From Myrica gale (lineage: Eukaryota > Streptophyta > Magnoliopsida > Fagales > Myricaceae): a stretch of DNA of 64,000 nt. The translations under genes were made by a program, and so were the position numbers. Below are positions 21,619 to 32,545 of this stretch, one piece after another. The notes under the pieces are model-generated. The model was not told the origin of the DNA, did not search any database, and saw only the letters and a list, made by a program, of their open reading frames with translations. Numbering within the stretch: position 1 is the first letter of the stretch; every line of letters starts with the position of its first letter. The stretch covers positions 26,301,840-26,365,839 of the forward strand of contig OZ005602.1 in NCBI GenBank assembly GCA_963930655.1, written 5' to 3'.

Positions 21619-22161
21619 TGTTGGAAGAGGAGTTTACAACACAAAGGGAGTAAGGCTTTTAAAGTAGAGCAAATTTATGTGGAAGAGATAATGAGGAGGG
21701 ATATGGAAGAACACTCTTCAATTTCTCAAATTTGGCTTGTCTTGAACTTTCTTGACTTCACTTTTTTTTTTTCTACAAAATGGTGGGGCTACATCCCTTT
21801 ATATAAGCTTACACATTCAATCTTAGCCACACATTTCATCTAAAATATCTAGATATTTCTATGGCACTTTCTAGATATTTTCTAGCACTTTCTAGACAAG
21901 ATACTTCTACTTATTTCTAAGATATTTTCTTAGAACTTTCTAGAAAGTTATTGATATCTCATACTCTAGAGATTTATAGAACTCTCTAGATAACTTATTT
22001 CTCTTCCTTTATCTAGAGCACTATAGAACTTTCTAGAAAGATGATTTCTCTTCCTTTTCTCTAGAGATTTATGGAACTCTCTAGAAGATCTTCATCCTCC
22101 ATTGGGCCAAAACTAAGTTTGGAGCACATTTTGGGCCCTAAATCAAGTTTAACTTTCAACA
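21619..22161 (-). repeat. 3' LTR of the copia element
   Basis: 543 bp, TG...CA ends. It contains repeated 'tttctaga' motifs; two exact GAAnnTTCnnGAA arrays at 21933..21945 and 22026..22038; and a TATA-like ctttatata (21797..21805) read as TATATAAAG on the minus strand. The pol stop codon lies just inside its edge (22149..22151). Confidence 0.95.
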
Positions 22162-25100
22162 TCCCCCCTTAAACTTGATTTTGCTACTCCAAGGCAAGTT
22201 CTTAGATTGCAGAACACGTCATGCTTGAGTGGCTTTGTGAAGATGTCAGCAATCTGCTCCTGAGACTTGGTATATTTCAATTGCACCTCTTTCCTTCCAA
22301 TGCATTCTCTGATGAAATGATACCTTGTATCAATGTGCTTACTTCTGTCGTGAAATACTGGATTTTTTGATAGAGCAAGTGCTGACTTGTTGTCAACATA
22401 GATCTCTGTTGGTTCTTCTTGTGGAACTCCAAGTGTCTTCAACAAGTTTCTTAACCATAATGCATAGCAAACACATGCTGTAGCTGCAACATACTCTGCC
22501 TCGCAAGTAGAGAGTGTCACTATTGGCTGCTTCTTTGAGCTCCAAGTGAATGCAGTGCCACTCAAGTAGAACACAAATCCAGTGGTGCTCTTTCTATCAT
22601 CTATGTCTCCACCCCAATCACTATCACTGTATCCAACAAGTTTGAACTCATTAGAAGGTGAATAAAATAAGCCATAGTCGAGTGTACCTTTTATGTAGCG
22701 GAGGATTCTTTTAGCAGTCTTCATGTGAGTCGTGGTTGATGACTCCATATAACGACTAATAAGTCCAACTCCAAAGAGAATATCCGGTCTTGTGCATGTC
22801 AAGTACCGTAAGCTCCCAACAAGACTCTTGAAAAGAGTTGGATCCACCTTTTCACCATCTTCATGCTTCGACAGCTTGACTCCGCATTCAACTGGAGTAC
22901 ACACTGACTTGCAGTTACTCATATTAAACTTCTTCAGAACTTCTTTTGCATATCCTTCTTGAGATATGAAGATGTCATCTTCTCCTTGCTTTACTTCTAT
23001 CCCAAGATAGTACGCCATGAGCCCAATGTCTGTCATTTCAAATTCTCGAGTCATTGCCTTCTTAAATTCATTGATCATGCTCGAGCTATTACCTGTAAAG
23101 ATCAAATCATCTACGTACAAGCAAACCAGTAATACATCTCCTTCTTTATTCACCTTCATATAAAGGGCATATTCTTGGGGGCACTTTGTGAACTTATTTT
23201 TTAAGAAATATTCATCGATTCGATGATTCCATGCCCTTGGAGCTTGTTTAAGGCCATATAAAGCCTTCTTCAATCTTAGGACTTTATCTTCATGTCCTTT
23301 CACTACGTAACCCAATGGTTGCTGCACATAGACTTCTTCTTCAAGGTGGCCATTTAAGAAAGCAGATTTTACATCCATTTGATAAATCTGCCATTTATTT
23401 TGAGCAGCCAAAGAAATAATCAATCTTATAGTTTCTAAACGAGCAACGGGAGCAAATACCTCTTCGTAGTCAATGCCAGGGCGTTGATTGTAGCCTTTGG
23501 CGACCAATCGAGCTTTATATCTTTCAACTTCTCCTTTGGAATTCTTCTTCGCTTTGTACACCCATTTGACTCCGATTGCTCTTTTCCCTTTAGGAAGTGT
23601 TGTAAGCTCCCATGTATCATTCTTCTCAATGGCCTTGATTTCTTCATTCATGGCATCTCTCCATATTTTACTTTGAACTGCTTCCTGGAAGCCTATTGGT
23701 TCACAACCAGCAAAAAGACAAAAAAGAGTGAGGTCATTTTGATTTTCTGTTACCTCGTAAATTTCTTGCAAGCTCCTCACTTTTGGCATCCTTTCTCTTG
23801 AGCTTTCTCCAAGAGAGGATGATGGTGATGAGTCTCCTTGAGAAGATGATGCAGGAGATGAAGGTGGACTAGTGAGCTCTTGTTGCTCTCCATGTTCTTC
23901 CGCTTCTTCTTCGAATAGAGGGAAGAAATCATAGTCTTCCGCTTGGAGACCCCAATTTCATGCTCCTTCTTCATCGAACTCGACATCTCTACTTGAGATG
24001 ATCTTCCCCTTGCTAGGATTATATAGCTTGTAACCTTTGGAGCGACGATCATACCCGATGAAGACAAGCTTTTCACTCCTATCATCCAGCTTGGATCTCT
24101 TTGGATCTGGGACATGAGCATATGCAATGCTCCCAAACACTCGTAAATGGGAGATATTTGGCTTTCTCCCACTCCATGCTTCTTGCTGTGTCTTGTTCCA
24201 CACACTTCTAGTAGGACACCGATTAGCTAAATATACTGCGCAATCAACAGCTTCAGCCTAAAATTCCTTGGGCATATTTTTGCTTTTCAACATGCTGCGG
24301 GCCATATTAAGAATAGATCTGTTCTTTCTTTCAGCAACACCATTTTGTTGTGGTGAGTATGGTATCGTCAATGGACGACGAATTCCATTGTCTTCACAAT
24401 ATTTTTCAAATTCTTTCGAGGTAAATTCTCCACCTCTATCAGATCTCATGGCCTTTATGCTATAGCCACTTTCTTTTTCCACAAGGGCCTTAAATTTTAT
24501 AAAAGCCCCAAACACTTCCGATTTTTGTTTTAGAAAATAAACCCAAGTCTTTCTACTAAAGTCATCAATGAAAAGAACAAAATAATTGTTCTTACCAAAA
24601 GAGCTTGGGTTGATTGGCCCACATACATCAGTATGGATAAGTTGCAGTGGCTCTTTAGCTCTTGTGGTTGCTTCTTTTGGAAAACTTTTTCGATAATGTT
24701 TTCCAAGTAAGCATCCTTCACATAATTGATCCGCATGGTTGATTTTGGGCAATCCTTTCACCATTTTCTTCTTGCTTAACAATTTCAAGCCACCAAAATT
24801 AAGATGCCCAAATCTCAAGTGTCAAAGCCAAGATAAATCTTTAAAACATGCCTTCAAGCATTTAGCAGCATCATTATGAATGTTTAATGCAAACATTATA
24901 TTCCTTGTCATTGGCACTTTGGCAATCAAATTGTTCTTTTCATCTCTTATCGAAAGATTATGATCTTTTAGATGAATATCATAACCTTTCTCTAAGAGTT
25001 GGCCCAAACTCAAAATGTTGGTCTTCATATTGGGCACATAATAAACATTCGAAATAAATTCATGATTTCCATTCTTAGAGCGGATCAAGATCTTACCTTT

Positions 25101-26225
25101 TCCTTTCACGGGAACTTTGGATTCATCTCCAAAAGTAATATTTCCTTTCACCGACTCATCTAGCTCTATAAACATATCTCGTTTCCCGCACATATGGTTG
25201 CTTGCTCCAGTATCCAAGTACCATGTGCTCTTGTCTCCACTTTCTGCTCTTTTATATGCCAACAATAAAGTTGGTTGCTCCTCATTTTCTCTACTGGCAT
25301 AATTAGATCTCTCCTCCACATTGTTAATATTACTTCTGCACTCATAAGCATAATGACCAAGCTTTTGACAATTAAAACATTTAACTTGAGATTTATCGTA
25401 CCTTTGTCTTCCATTTTGCCTTGAATTGTTTCCTTTTTCCCGACCTCTTGGAGAATACAAACTTTGGCTATATTCTTCCTTCTTGAATACACCTCTTCCG
25501 CGACCTTGGCCACGTCCTCTTCCTCTTTGGCTTCTTTCACTGCCAAAGCTTCTTTCTTTCTCATTCAAGGTGAGTTTCATCTGAAGAGCTTGATCTAGAT
25601 GCTCTTCTTTTACCTTTTTCTTTAATCTTTCTTCATGGGCTTGTAGTGAACACATGAGTTGATCAACAGTCATAGTCTCTAGATCTTTAGATTCTTCAAT
25701 AGCTACCACAATATAATCAAATTTCGAATCTAAAGACCGCAATATCTTCTCAACTACTCGAGTGTCATTCAAATTTTCACCATTTCGCCTTAGTTGATTC
25801 ACAATAGCCAATACTCGAGAAAAGTAATCAGAAATTGATTCTGATTCTTTCATATGCAAAGATTCAAACTCACCTCGAAGAGTTTGGAGTCGAACTTTCT
25901 TCACCTTATCAACTCCTTTGTGAGAGTTTTGCAAGATCTCCCACGCTTCCTTGCTAGTTGTTGCGCCTGCCACCTTCTCGAACATACTCTCATCCAAGGC
26001 TTGATAGATGAGAGTGAGCGCCTTCTTGTCTTTCTTTCTCATGTCTTTCAGACTATCCCTTTGAGCTTGGGATAGGGTGGCCTCATCTTGTGGCTCCTTG
26101 TAGCCTTTCTCCACGATCTCCCAAACGTCCTGTGAACCGAGCAATGCCTTCATTCTAATGCTCCAATTGTCATAGTTGTCTTTAGTGAGTTGAGGGACTT
26201 GGAAGGGAATCATTCCACTTGCCAT
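22149..26225 (-). pseudogene. Copia gag-pol polyprotein with three in-frame stops
   Basis: One frame runs from [12 protein letters not shown] (26225) to the stop at 22149..22151, about 1358 codons. In order: UBN2-type gag; CCHC knuckle [14 protein letters not shown] (residue about 283); protease DTGASNHM (about 338); integrase zinc region with CEGC, then [15 protein letters not shown] and DRGGEF; RT with QMDVKSAFLNG and YVDDLIF; RNase H with EAEYVAA and the terminal KHIDTRYHFIRE block. In-frame stops lie at 24822..24824 (TGA), 24258..24260 (TAG) and 23958..23960 (TGA), each where context suggests a Trp codon. There are no frameshifts. All three fit G-to-A changes on the coding strand. Confidence 0.92.
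22162..22172 (-). other. Polypurine tract of the copia element
   Basis: On the minus strand, TTTAAGGGGGGA directly precedes the TGTTG start of the 3' LTR. This is the expected primer site for plus-strand DNA synthesis. Confidence 0.85.
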
Positions 26226-26244
26226 CTTCTCACTACAACCTAGG

Positions 26245-26258
26245 CTCTGATACCAGTT
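26245..26258 (-). other. Primer binding site of the copia element
   Basis: Inside the 5' LTR edge, the minus strand reads AACTGGTATCAGAGCC. TGGTATCAGAGC matches the 3' end complement of initiator tRNA-Met, the usual primer of plant copia elements. Confidence 0.9.
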
Positions 26259-26799
26259 TGTTGGAAGAGGAGTTTACAACACAAAGGGAGTAAGGCTTTT
26301 AAAGTAGAGCAAATTTATGTGGAAGAGATAATGAGGAGGGATATGGAAGAACACTCTTCAATTTCTCAAACTTGGCTTGTCTTGAACTTTCTTGACTTCA
26401 CTTTTTTTTTCTACAAAATGGTGGGGCTACATCCCTTTATATAAGCTTACACATTCAATCTTAGCCACACATTTCATCTAAAATATCTAGATATTTCTAT
26501 GGCACTTTCTAGATATTTTCTAGCACTTTCTAGACAAGATACTTCTACTTATTTCTACGATATTTTCTTAGAACTTTCTAGAAAGTTATTGATATCTCAT
26601 ACTCTAGAGATTTATAGAACTCTCTAGATAACTTATTTCTCTTCCTTTATCTAGAGCACTATAGAACTTTCTAGAAAGATGATTTCTCTTCATTTTCTCT
26701 AGAGATTTATGGAACTCTCTAGAAGATCTTCATCCTCCATTGGGCCAAAACTAAGTTTGGAGCACATTTTGGGCCCTAAATCAAGTTTAACTTTCAACA
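26259..26799 (-). promoter_or_regulatory. 5' LTR with predicted heat-shock elements and TATA box
   Basis: 541 bp. TATATAAAG lies at 26435..26443 (minus). Upstream of it in transcription direction are two exact three-unit heat-shock-element arrays, GAAnnTTCnnGAA, at 26571..26583 and 26664..26676, plus several partial 'TTTCTAGA' sites. The layout resembles the heat-responsive Arabidopsis copia ONSEN, whose LTR carries clustered HSEs. That this LTR responds to heat is inference from motif match alone. Confidence 0.7.
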
Positions 26800-26804
26800 C
26801 AAGA

Positions 26805-29480
26805 TCCCTACAAGTTCAATATAAATGGAGCTTAATTCACACATTAGTCCTGAGAAGAACATAGTACTGTAACTGGACAAAACTTGGCCGGGAACCCGGC
26901 CACATGAAAGAATATTCCAATTATCTCATCGTCTGAACATGATTTGTAAATGATGATCTGTAAGAAAAAGACGCGCATGCATGTCGACATTTGTCTTTTC
27001 TGCAACACAAAAGTTGACTGTACTAGCTAGCAGTAACATCTTTATTTCCATGGTCGACATAAAAAGCAATAAGAACAACTTAATCGGATCATGTGAATGG
27101 TTTTTTATAGCTGGAAGTTCTACAAACAAGCCAGAAGGTTCACAACATATATACTCTTTCTGAATCGAAAGGTAAATAGAGTGGCCGCAAAGTGGAATAT
27201 GGATGAAGGCATTTTCAAACACACACACTGGCTTTGTTGATTGATCATGTATAACGTGTTTGAATGCTGTTATCGACTTTTCCTTTTAGCTCAGATAGAA
27301 CGGGGTTGAACCCTGGGAAATTGACGTAAACCTCTGGATGTATCTCTGGCTGAACTGTTTAGGACTTGTGTATTTAGGGCTTTTTTTTTAACCCTTGTTT
27401 ATATATATCAATATAACATCACTTACCCAAAAAAATATGACCTCTGATATTGCATAAGGTATTGTACGTACGTCTTCTGGAAATCTAAGCACAGGAACTA
27501 TATAACTTTCTTGTTTCATCTAGCTAGTTGAGAATGAAATGAAACTGAAGTATTTTCATTCTTTGAGTATCATTCAAATACATTAGAAAACTTCAAAATT
27601 CAAATTCAAAATATTTAATGACTCAATTAATTCAAATTAAGTTTGGTTTCACAAGATCTGCCTAATTTCTCTTCTATTTCAGCTACACTCAGAGATTCTT
27701 CGTCAACCAACATGACTTGTTCTTCAACACATTCATATATCATGAAGTACTAGAACTTTGAAAATTGGCTTTTCACTGACATCTTCTCTGCTATTACAAG
27801 GAGTAGTGATCTTTCAGCAATATGAAAAGCAAATTTTACCTCTAAAATCTAAGGTAATGACTGCCCAAGACTATAATTAAGTCCCCTATTGTTTAAGTGA
27901 CTAATTTGCATTTAATTATTTATGAATTCATGAGATTTTATATCCAATAAATCTTCTTTAAGCTAGAAGGAGTAGTTTCCTACAAATTAAGATGCCTATA
28001 GGCAATGAAGGGAAACGAGAAGAAAAATAATAACATTTCGGACATGTTTGTTTGTCCAAAATTTCTAACAAAACAAACATATTTTAAAATTTTCAACTTT
28101 TACACATATACTTCAAATTTTTTACAAACCCCAATAAATTTTAACATTCAAAAGATTCTAAAATTTTGAGAATATTCCCAAAAATTCGGTAAACAAACAT
28201 CACCTTCGTTTGGTTAGCTAGAACAAAAAATTAATAGGTTATTAGCTTTACGAGAACTATATATAGATCATTGTAAAGGATAAGGTCTTGAATTTTAAGC
28301 ATGTCCATGATCACACGAAACTTTCTACCTAATTAGTCAAAAGTAAACCCACCAGTAATTAAGTTATTAAGAAAATGATCATTAACTAACCATGTGATAT
28401 AATTAAGATTGTCTTCGATAGACAATAAACGTGTGCCATTTAATACCCACGTTATATTGTTCCAATGGTTTTAGTCAACGCAGACCATGTCATTAAGACA
28501 CATGGCTAATTGAGTTGTTCTTGTTTCATAAACTGATCAGGAAAAGGTATTTAATTGTCGACGGTTAATTTGGTAAGTAAAATGAATGTCGGACCCGGAA
28601 ATATTTAAAAAGAGTTGAACGAGTATCCGAAGATTCCTGGTTGGACCGTTCGAACGATTGACCCGCCCGATTGGATGTGAAAGAGGTCAAATAGGTAAAA
28701 AGATGCAATTCCGCGTGATTGCCATTAATGATTGTGATGAATCTCCCCCACTTTAGTTTTTTCACTCTGAGTCCTTAAATTAAACGTATTTATAGTATGT
28801 CACTGAATATTTTCTTTTCCATTTTTACTTGTCACGTAATTTTGGGCAACATAATAATATTAAGGGATAAATACAAAATCAGTTCCTGTGTTATATGCAA
28901 AAATCGTTTTAATCCCTGTGATATGAAAAACATCGATTTAGTCCCTATGATTCTCTTTTCGTTTGTTATTAGTCCTCCATCAGGGACTGATTTTATCACT
29001 TTCTGAAATCACAATGACTAAATCGATGATTTTCATATCACAGATACTAAATCGATTTTTTCGTATAGCACAGGAACCAATTTTGTATTTATCCCTAATA
29101 TTAAAGATAAACTTTGAATAAGTGTAATTAGAATAATAAAAGAACAAAAGATTAATCACTAGAAAGCAAAATTTTGTACATGCATAGATATTCTTCTTAA
29201 ACTCCCACTAATTAAACCTCCAATTTATAATCTAGAACATGGTTTTTGTCTTCCCATTTGGCAGGCTAGTCAGCATATTATTTAGAAAAAATTAGAAACG
29301 TGGTCGTGTAAAACGGGGAAAGAAAAAAAATTAAGTACACGATACGAAGACATAAAAGAAACACAAGAAAATATAAGGACTGTAGACATATAAGGAAAAT
29401 TAGGAAGGTCCAAACTGCAAAAGGAGCACTAGAAAATCACTTGTCTGTCTTTTAATTGCACTCGTTTTCGCTCTTCTCTT
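26805..29480. other. Intergenic region between copia element and DUF668 gene
   Basis: No gene is supported. Possible non-LTR tail at about 27290..27437, ending 'catcacttacccaaaaaaa'. AT-rich 'gtttgt...acaaac' MITE-like sequence lies at about 28030..28205. A clear MITE is at 28863..29096. Confidence 0.45.
28863..29096. mobile_element. MITE, 234 bp, with 7-bp target duplication
   Basis: The ends are AGGGATAAATAC and its exact complement GTATTTATCCCT. The inverted similarity covers about 100 bp each side (shared 'aaatcgatttagt', 'tgtgatatgaaaa'). AATATTA flanks both ends (28856..28862 and 29097..29103). No coding frame. Confidence 0.9.
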
Positions 29481-29489
29481 TCTACAATT

Positions 29490-30730
29490 CTTGCTTTCCT
29501 CCATGTGGCTCTAGTTTCTAGTGCACCTTCCTAGCCGCTGCCCTCTCTCTCTCTCTCTCACTCTCTCTCTCTGAGTTTCCCAGCTTTCCTTTGGTGCTTG
29601 AACCTGAAAAGATCACTGGGTTGATAGTTCTCCATGTGGATCGGTGAGCTTTTCTCCAGTTTCCTTTTTGTATTTCATTTTGAATATACTTTTTTGCTTT
29701 AGTTGCTTCATGATGTTGTGCAAATTTGCGTGGTAATTGATTTACAGTCTGTCGTTTTGTTCGATTATGCAGCGTAATTGCTAAGGGAAAAGAAAAGACT
29801 TTTGGTGCATGGTAAAATATTTTGGAATTTCCTTGTTTTCTTGTTTTGGATGAATATGGTTTTGGAATTTTGACAGTATGGGTACTGATATGATGCGTTT
29901 TGTTGTGAATTTTAGGTTCATGTTATTTTCCTTCCTTTTTTTTAGGCATATATTCTTGAGAATTAGTTACTGGAAAGTAGTATATTCTTGCTTTTTGGAT
30001 GATCTTGCTGAGAAAATAGTGGAAAAAGAAAACGAGAGAAGTTTCATTTAGGTTGTTCGGTTACGATCTCAAAGGAAAAAGTAGACTGCAAGTCAGTAGT
30101 TGCTTGTTTTCGGTCCTTTTTTTTTTTTTTGGCTTTTCAAGCAAGTTCTCAATTTTAGAAACTTACAATTGGGTCCATCCGTCTGTTAAATGTGTCCATA
30201 TGTGCTGATAAAGTAATATAGATTGACATGGTATAATATCATATGGCCAATCAACATGGCCATGGTAATAAAAACTTATTACATTTTGCAGTTTTGTTAT
30301 CAATTGAAGAGAATGAAAATTGTAAAAAAAATCCTGTTAGTAAGACATATTACCCAGTCGAGCTTCGGCTTTTGTCTCATTTCGGTTTCTCCAATTCAGA
30401 TTTTTTTATCTATGTTGGATGCATGGATTTTAAAGGCAGTATCCTAAATATTGTTGTTATTATTACATTTGCTGTTGTTGTGTCATTAATTGGTCAATTG
30501 GATCATTATTTTTTAGCCTTGTTTAGGAAGTTACTATATCTCTATCCTTGTGGAACACTTGACTGTGCCCTTTTTAAACCCATTCAAAGCCAACTATGAG
30601 GGCTAGTTGAAAGAATTAGGTTCATTTCAAGTCTCTGATTATTTGAGTTTTTAGAATTTACTACAGAATCAAAAGATATGATGGTGGGTTTGGCTTAGAG
30701 ATATTTTGTCTCAGTTCTCTGGGGTGAGAG
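29490..30730 (+). promoter_or_regulatory. Probable 5' leader of the DUF668 gene with leader introns
   Basis: A CT-rich tract (29539..29570) is typical of plant 5' UTRs. A donor-like 'cggtgagct' is near 29641 and acceptor 'gattatgcag' ends about 29772; a second donor-like 'catggtaaaata' is near 29811. The acceptor 'gtctcag' at about 30715 lies just before the ATG. The splicing is inferred from consensus only. Confidence 0.4.
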
Positions 30731-32545
30731 ATGGTCGCAGAGTCGTGGTTTCGCAGTCTGTGGAAGACTCCACGAAAGCATGAGGCTGGTCCTGGGAAGG
30801 TGGCGATTGGAGTGTTAGCATTTGAAGTTGCAAGCCTGATGTCTAAGCTGGTCCATCTATGGCAGTCCTTAAATGACAAGCAAATTGCTAGGTTGAAAGA
30901 AGAGATCTGGGATTCCATGGGCATAAAGAAGCTTGTCTCGGATGATGATGAAGTTATTGCTAGTTTGATATGTGCAGAGATGTTTGAGAATATGGTCCGC
31001 GTGGCAAAATCTGTGGCCAGGCTTGGGAAGAAGTGCAGTGATCCTGGTTTGAAGAGTTTTGAACATGCCTTTCATGAATCAATCAAAATCGGTCTTGACC
31101 CATATGGGTGGGGATTTTCATGGAGGAAGATGGAAAAGAAAGTCAGGAAGATGGAAAGATTCATCGCAGCGAATGCATCCTTGTATCAGGAGATGGAAAT
31201 TCTTTCAGATCTAGAACAGACTCTAAGAAGAATAAAGGGTAATGACGATCCCGATGGTGTAAATTTGCTTGAATATGAGAAAAAGTTTGCATGTAAGCGG
31301 CAGGAGGTGAAGAATCTACAACAGCTCTCTCTGTGGAATAGGAGTTATGATTATACAGTTCGTCTTTTGGCTGGATCTCTCTTGTCGATATTCAGTAGGT
31401 TGAAACACGTCTTTGGAATTCAACAGATGGTAGATGCTGATCTCGGAGATTCGAGAGAGATGAATTCTGACTATATTCCACGTACCCAGTCAGTTTCTGC
31501 ACTATTGCAACCTTCAGTTCATCCATCTGAGAATGGCCTTGCTAAATTTGCTTCTGGTCCCCTTGGGGGGTTCATGGCTAAATCAGGACCAATTTCAAGG
31601 AAAACTAAACCTAGCAATTTCTATTCAGGTCCTATTGTTGGACCAACAACAAAATCAGGCCCTATTTCTGGAAAGAATAAAAATCTAAACTTCTTTTCAG
31701 GGTCTCTTGTATGTGGAATAACAAAATCAGGCCCAATTTCTGGATCAGAAGAAATGAGGCAGAAGAAGCGGCATAGTCATGGCCAGTCACCTGCAACTCA
31801 GGGGAAGAAACCACATTCGAAGACCAACCGACTTACTCAAGTCGGACCTTTTAAAGGATGTATGATGGCTGGAAATTACACTCCTGTCACCGATTGTTAT
31901 ATTAGTCCAAACATTGTTCAGTCAGGAAACATCGATGGAGCCAAAGATGTTAATGCAGACCTTCTTGCTCTTGGGAAAACTGATCATTCTAGTATATCAA
32001 TCTTCAATTCCAGGCGCAAGTTATTGGATGCTCCACCTGAAACCCTTGGTGCTGCTGCTTTAGCTCTGCACTATGCAAATGTTATCATTGTAATTGAGAA
32101 ACTAGCTGCATCTCCTCATTTGATTGGTCTTGATGCAAGAGATGACTTATACAATATGCTACCCACAAATGTGAGAACCGCCCTCAGGGCCAAGCTGAAA
32201 CCATACACCAAGAGCTTGACGTCGTCTGTCTATGATACAGATCTTGCAGGGGAGTGGAATGAGGCAATGGCTGGGATATTAGAATGGTTGGCGCCACTAG
32301 CTCATAACATGATAAGATGGCAGTCTGAGAGAGGTTTTGAGCAGCAGATGTTGATTTCCAGGACAAACGTTCTTTTGGTGCAAACTCTTTACTTCGCAAA
32401 TCAAGAGAAGACGGAAGCAATAATCATTGAGCTTCTTGTTGGTCTGAATTACGTGTGGAGATTTGGCAGAGAACTGAATGCAAAAGCTCTGATGGAGTGT
32501 GCCAGCAGTAGGATGTATGATGAATATTTGGATCTGGACAAGTAA
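30731..32545 (+). CDS. DUF3475/DUF668 protein (PSI-related), single exon
   Basis: 604 aa in one exon, starting MVAESWFRSLWKTP, like the Arabidopsis At5g04550-type proteins. DUF3475 covers about residues 22-80 (GVLAFEVASLMSKLVHLWQS). DUF668 covers about 437-530 (LGAAALALHYANVIIVIEKL ... APLAHNMIRWQSERGFE). Between them a disordered Ser/Gly/Lys segment holds three spaced KSGPIS motifs (about residues 283, 307 and 332) and a basic patch near 345. Related PSI proteins act in growth downstream of phytosulfokine signalling and membrane/nuclear roles have been proposed; this subgroup lacks the PSI N-terminal glycine used for myristoylation. Molecular activity is not known. The frame is undamaged. 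Confidence 0.93.
   Translation: MVAESWFRSLWKTPRKHEAGPGKVAIGVLAFEVASLMSKLVHLWQSLNDKQIARLKEEIWDSMGIKKLVSDDDEVIASLICAEMFENMVRVAKSVARLGKKCSDPGLKSFEHAFHESIKIGLDPYGWGFSWRKMEKKVRKMERFIAANASLYQEMEILSDLEQTLRRIKGNDDPDGVNLLEYEKKFACKRQEVKNLQQLSLWNRSYDYTVRLLAGSLLSIFSRLKHVFGIQQMVDADLGDSREMNSDYIPRTQSVSALLQPSVHPSENGLAKFASGPLGGFMAKSGPISRKTKPSNFYSGPIVGPTTKSGPISGKNKNLNFFSGSLVCGITKSGPISGSEEMRQKKRHSHGQSPATQGKKPHSKTNRLTQVGPFKGCMMAGNYTPVTDCYISPNIVQSGNIDGAKDVNADLLALGKTDHSSISIFNSRRKLLDAPPETLGAAALALHYANVIIVIEKLAASPHLIGLDARDDLYNMLPTNVRTALRAKLKPYTKSLTSSVYDTDLAGEWNEAMAGILEWLAPLAHNMIRWQSERGFEQQMLISRTNVLLVQTLYFANQEKTEAIIIELLVGLNYVWRFGRELNAKALMECASSRMYDEYLDLDK

Larger units (their letters stand above)
21619..26799 (-). mobile_element. 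Complete Ty1-copia LTR retrotransposon (Tnt1-like order)
   Basis: A 5181-bp element lies on the minus strand. LTRs are 21619..22161 (3') and 26259..26799 (5'), both TGTTG...CAACA. A 5-bp target duplication CAAGA lies at 21614..21618 and 26800..26804. By eye the LTRs differ at 3 bases and a 2-T length change in a poly-T run, so insertion is recent. A tRNA-iMet type primer site and a purine tract are in place. The internal order is gag, protease, integrase, RT, RNase H, which defines copia. The single gag-pol frame has three stop codons, so this copy cannot make the full polyprotein but could be mobilised by relatives. Confidence 0.97.

Noticed and set aside
23484..23801. Plus-strand frame inside the copia element
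   Set aside because: Antisense shadow of the reverse transcriptase region.
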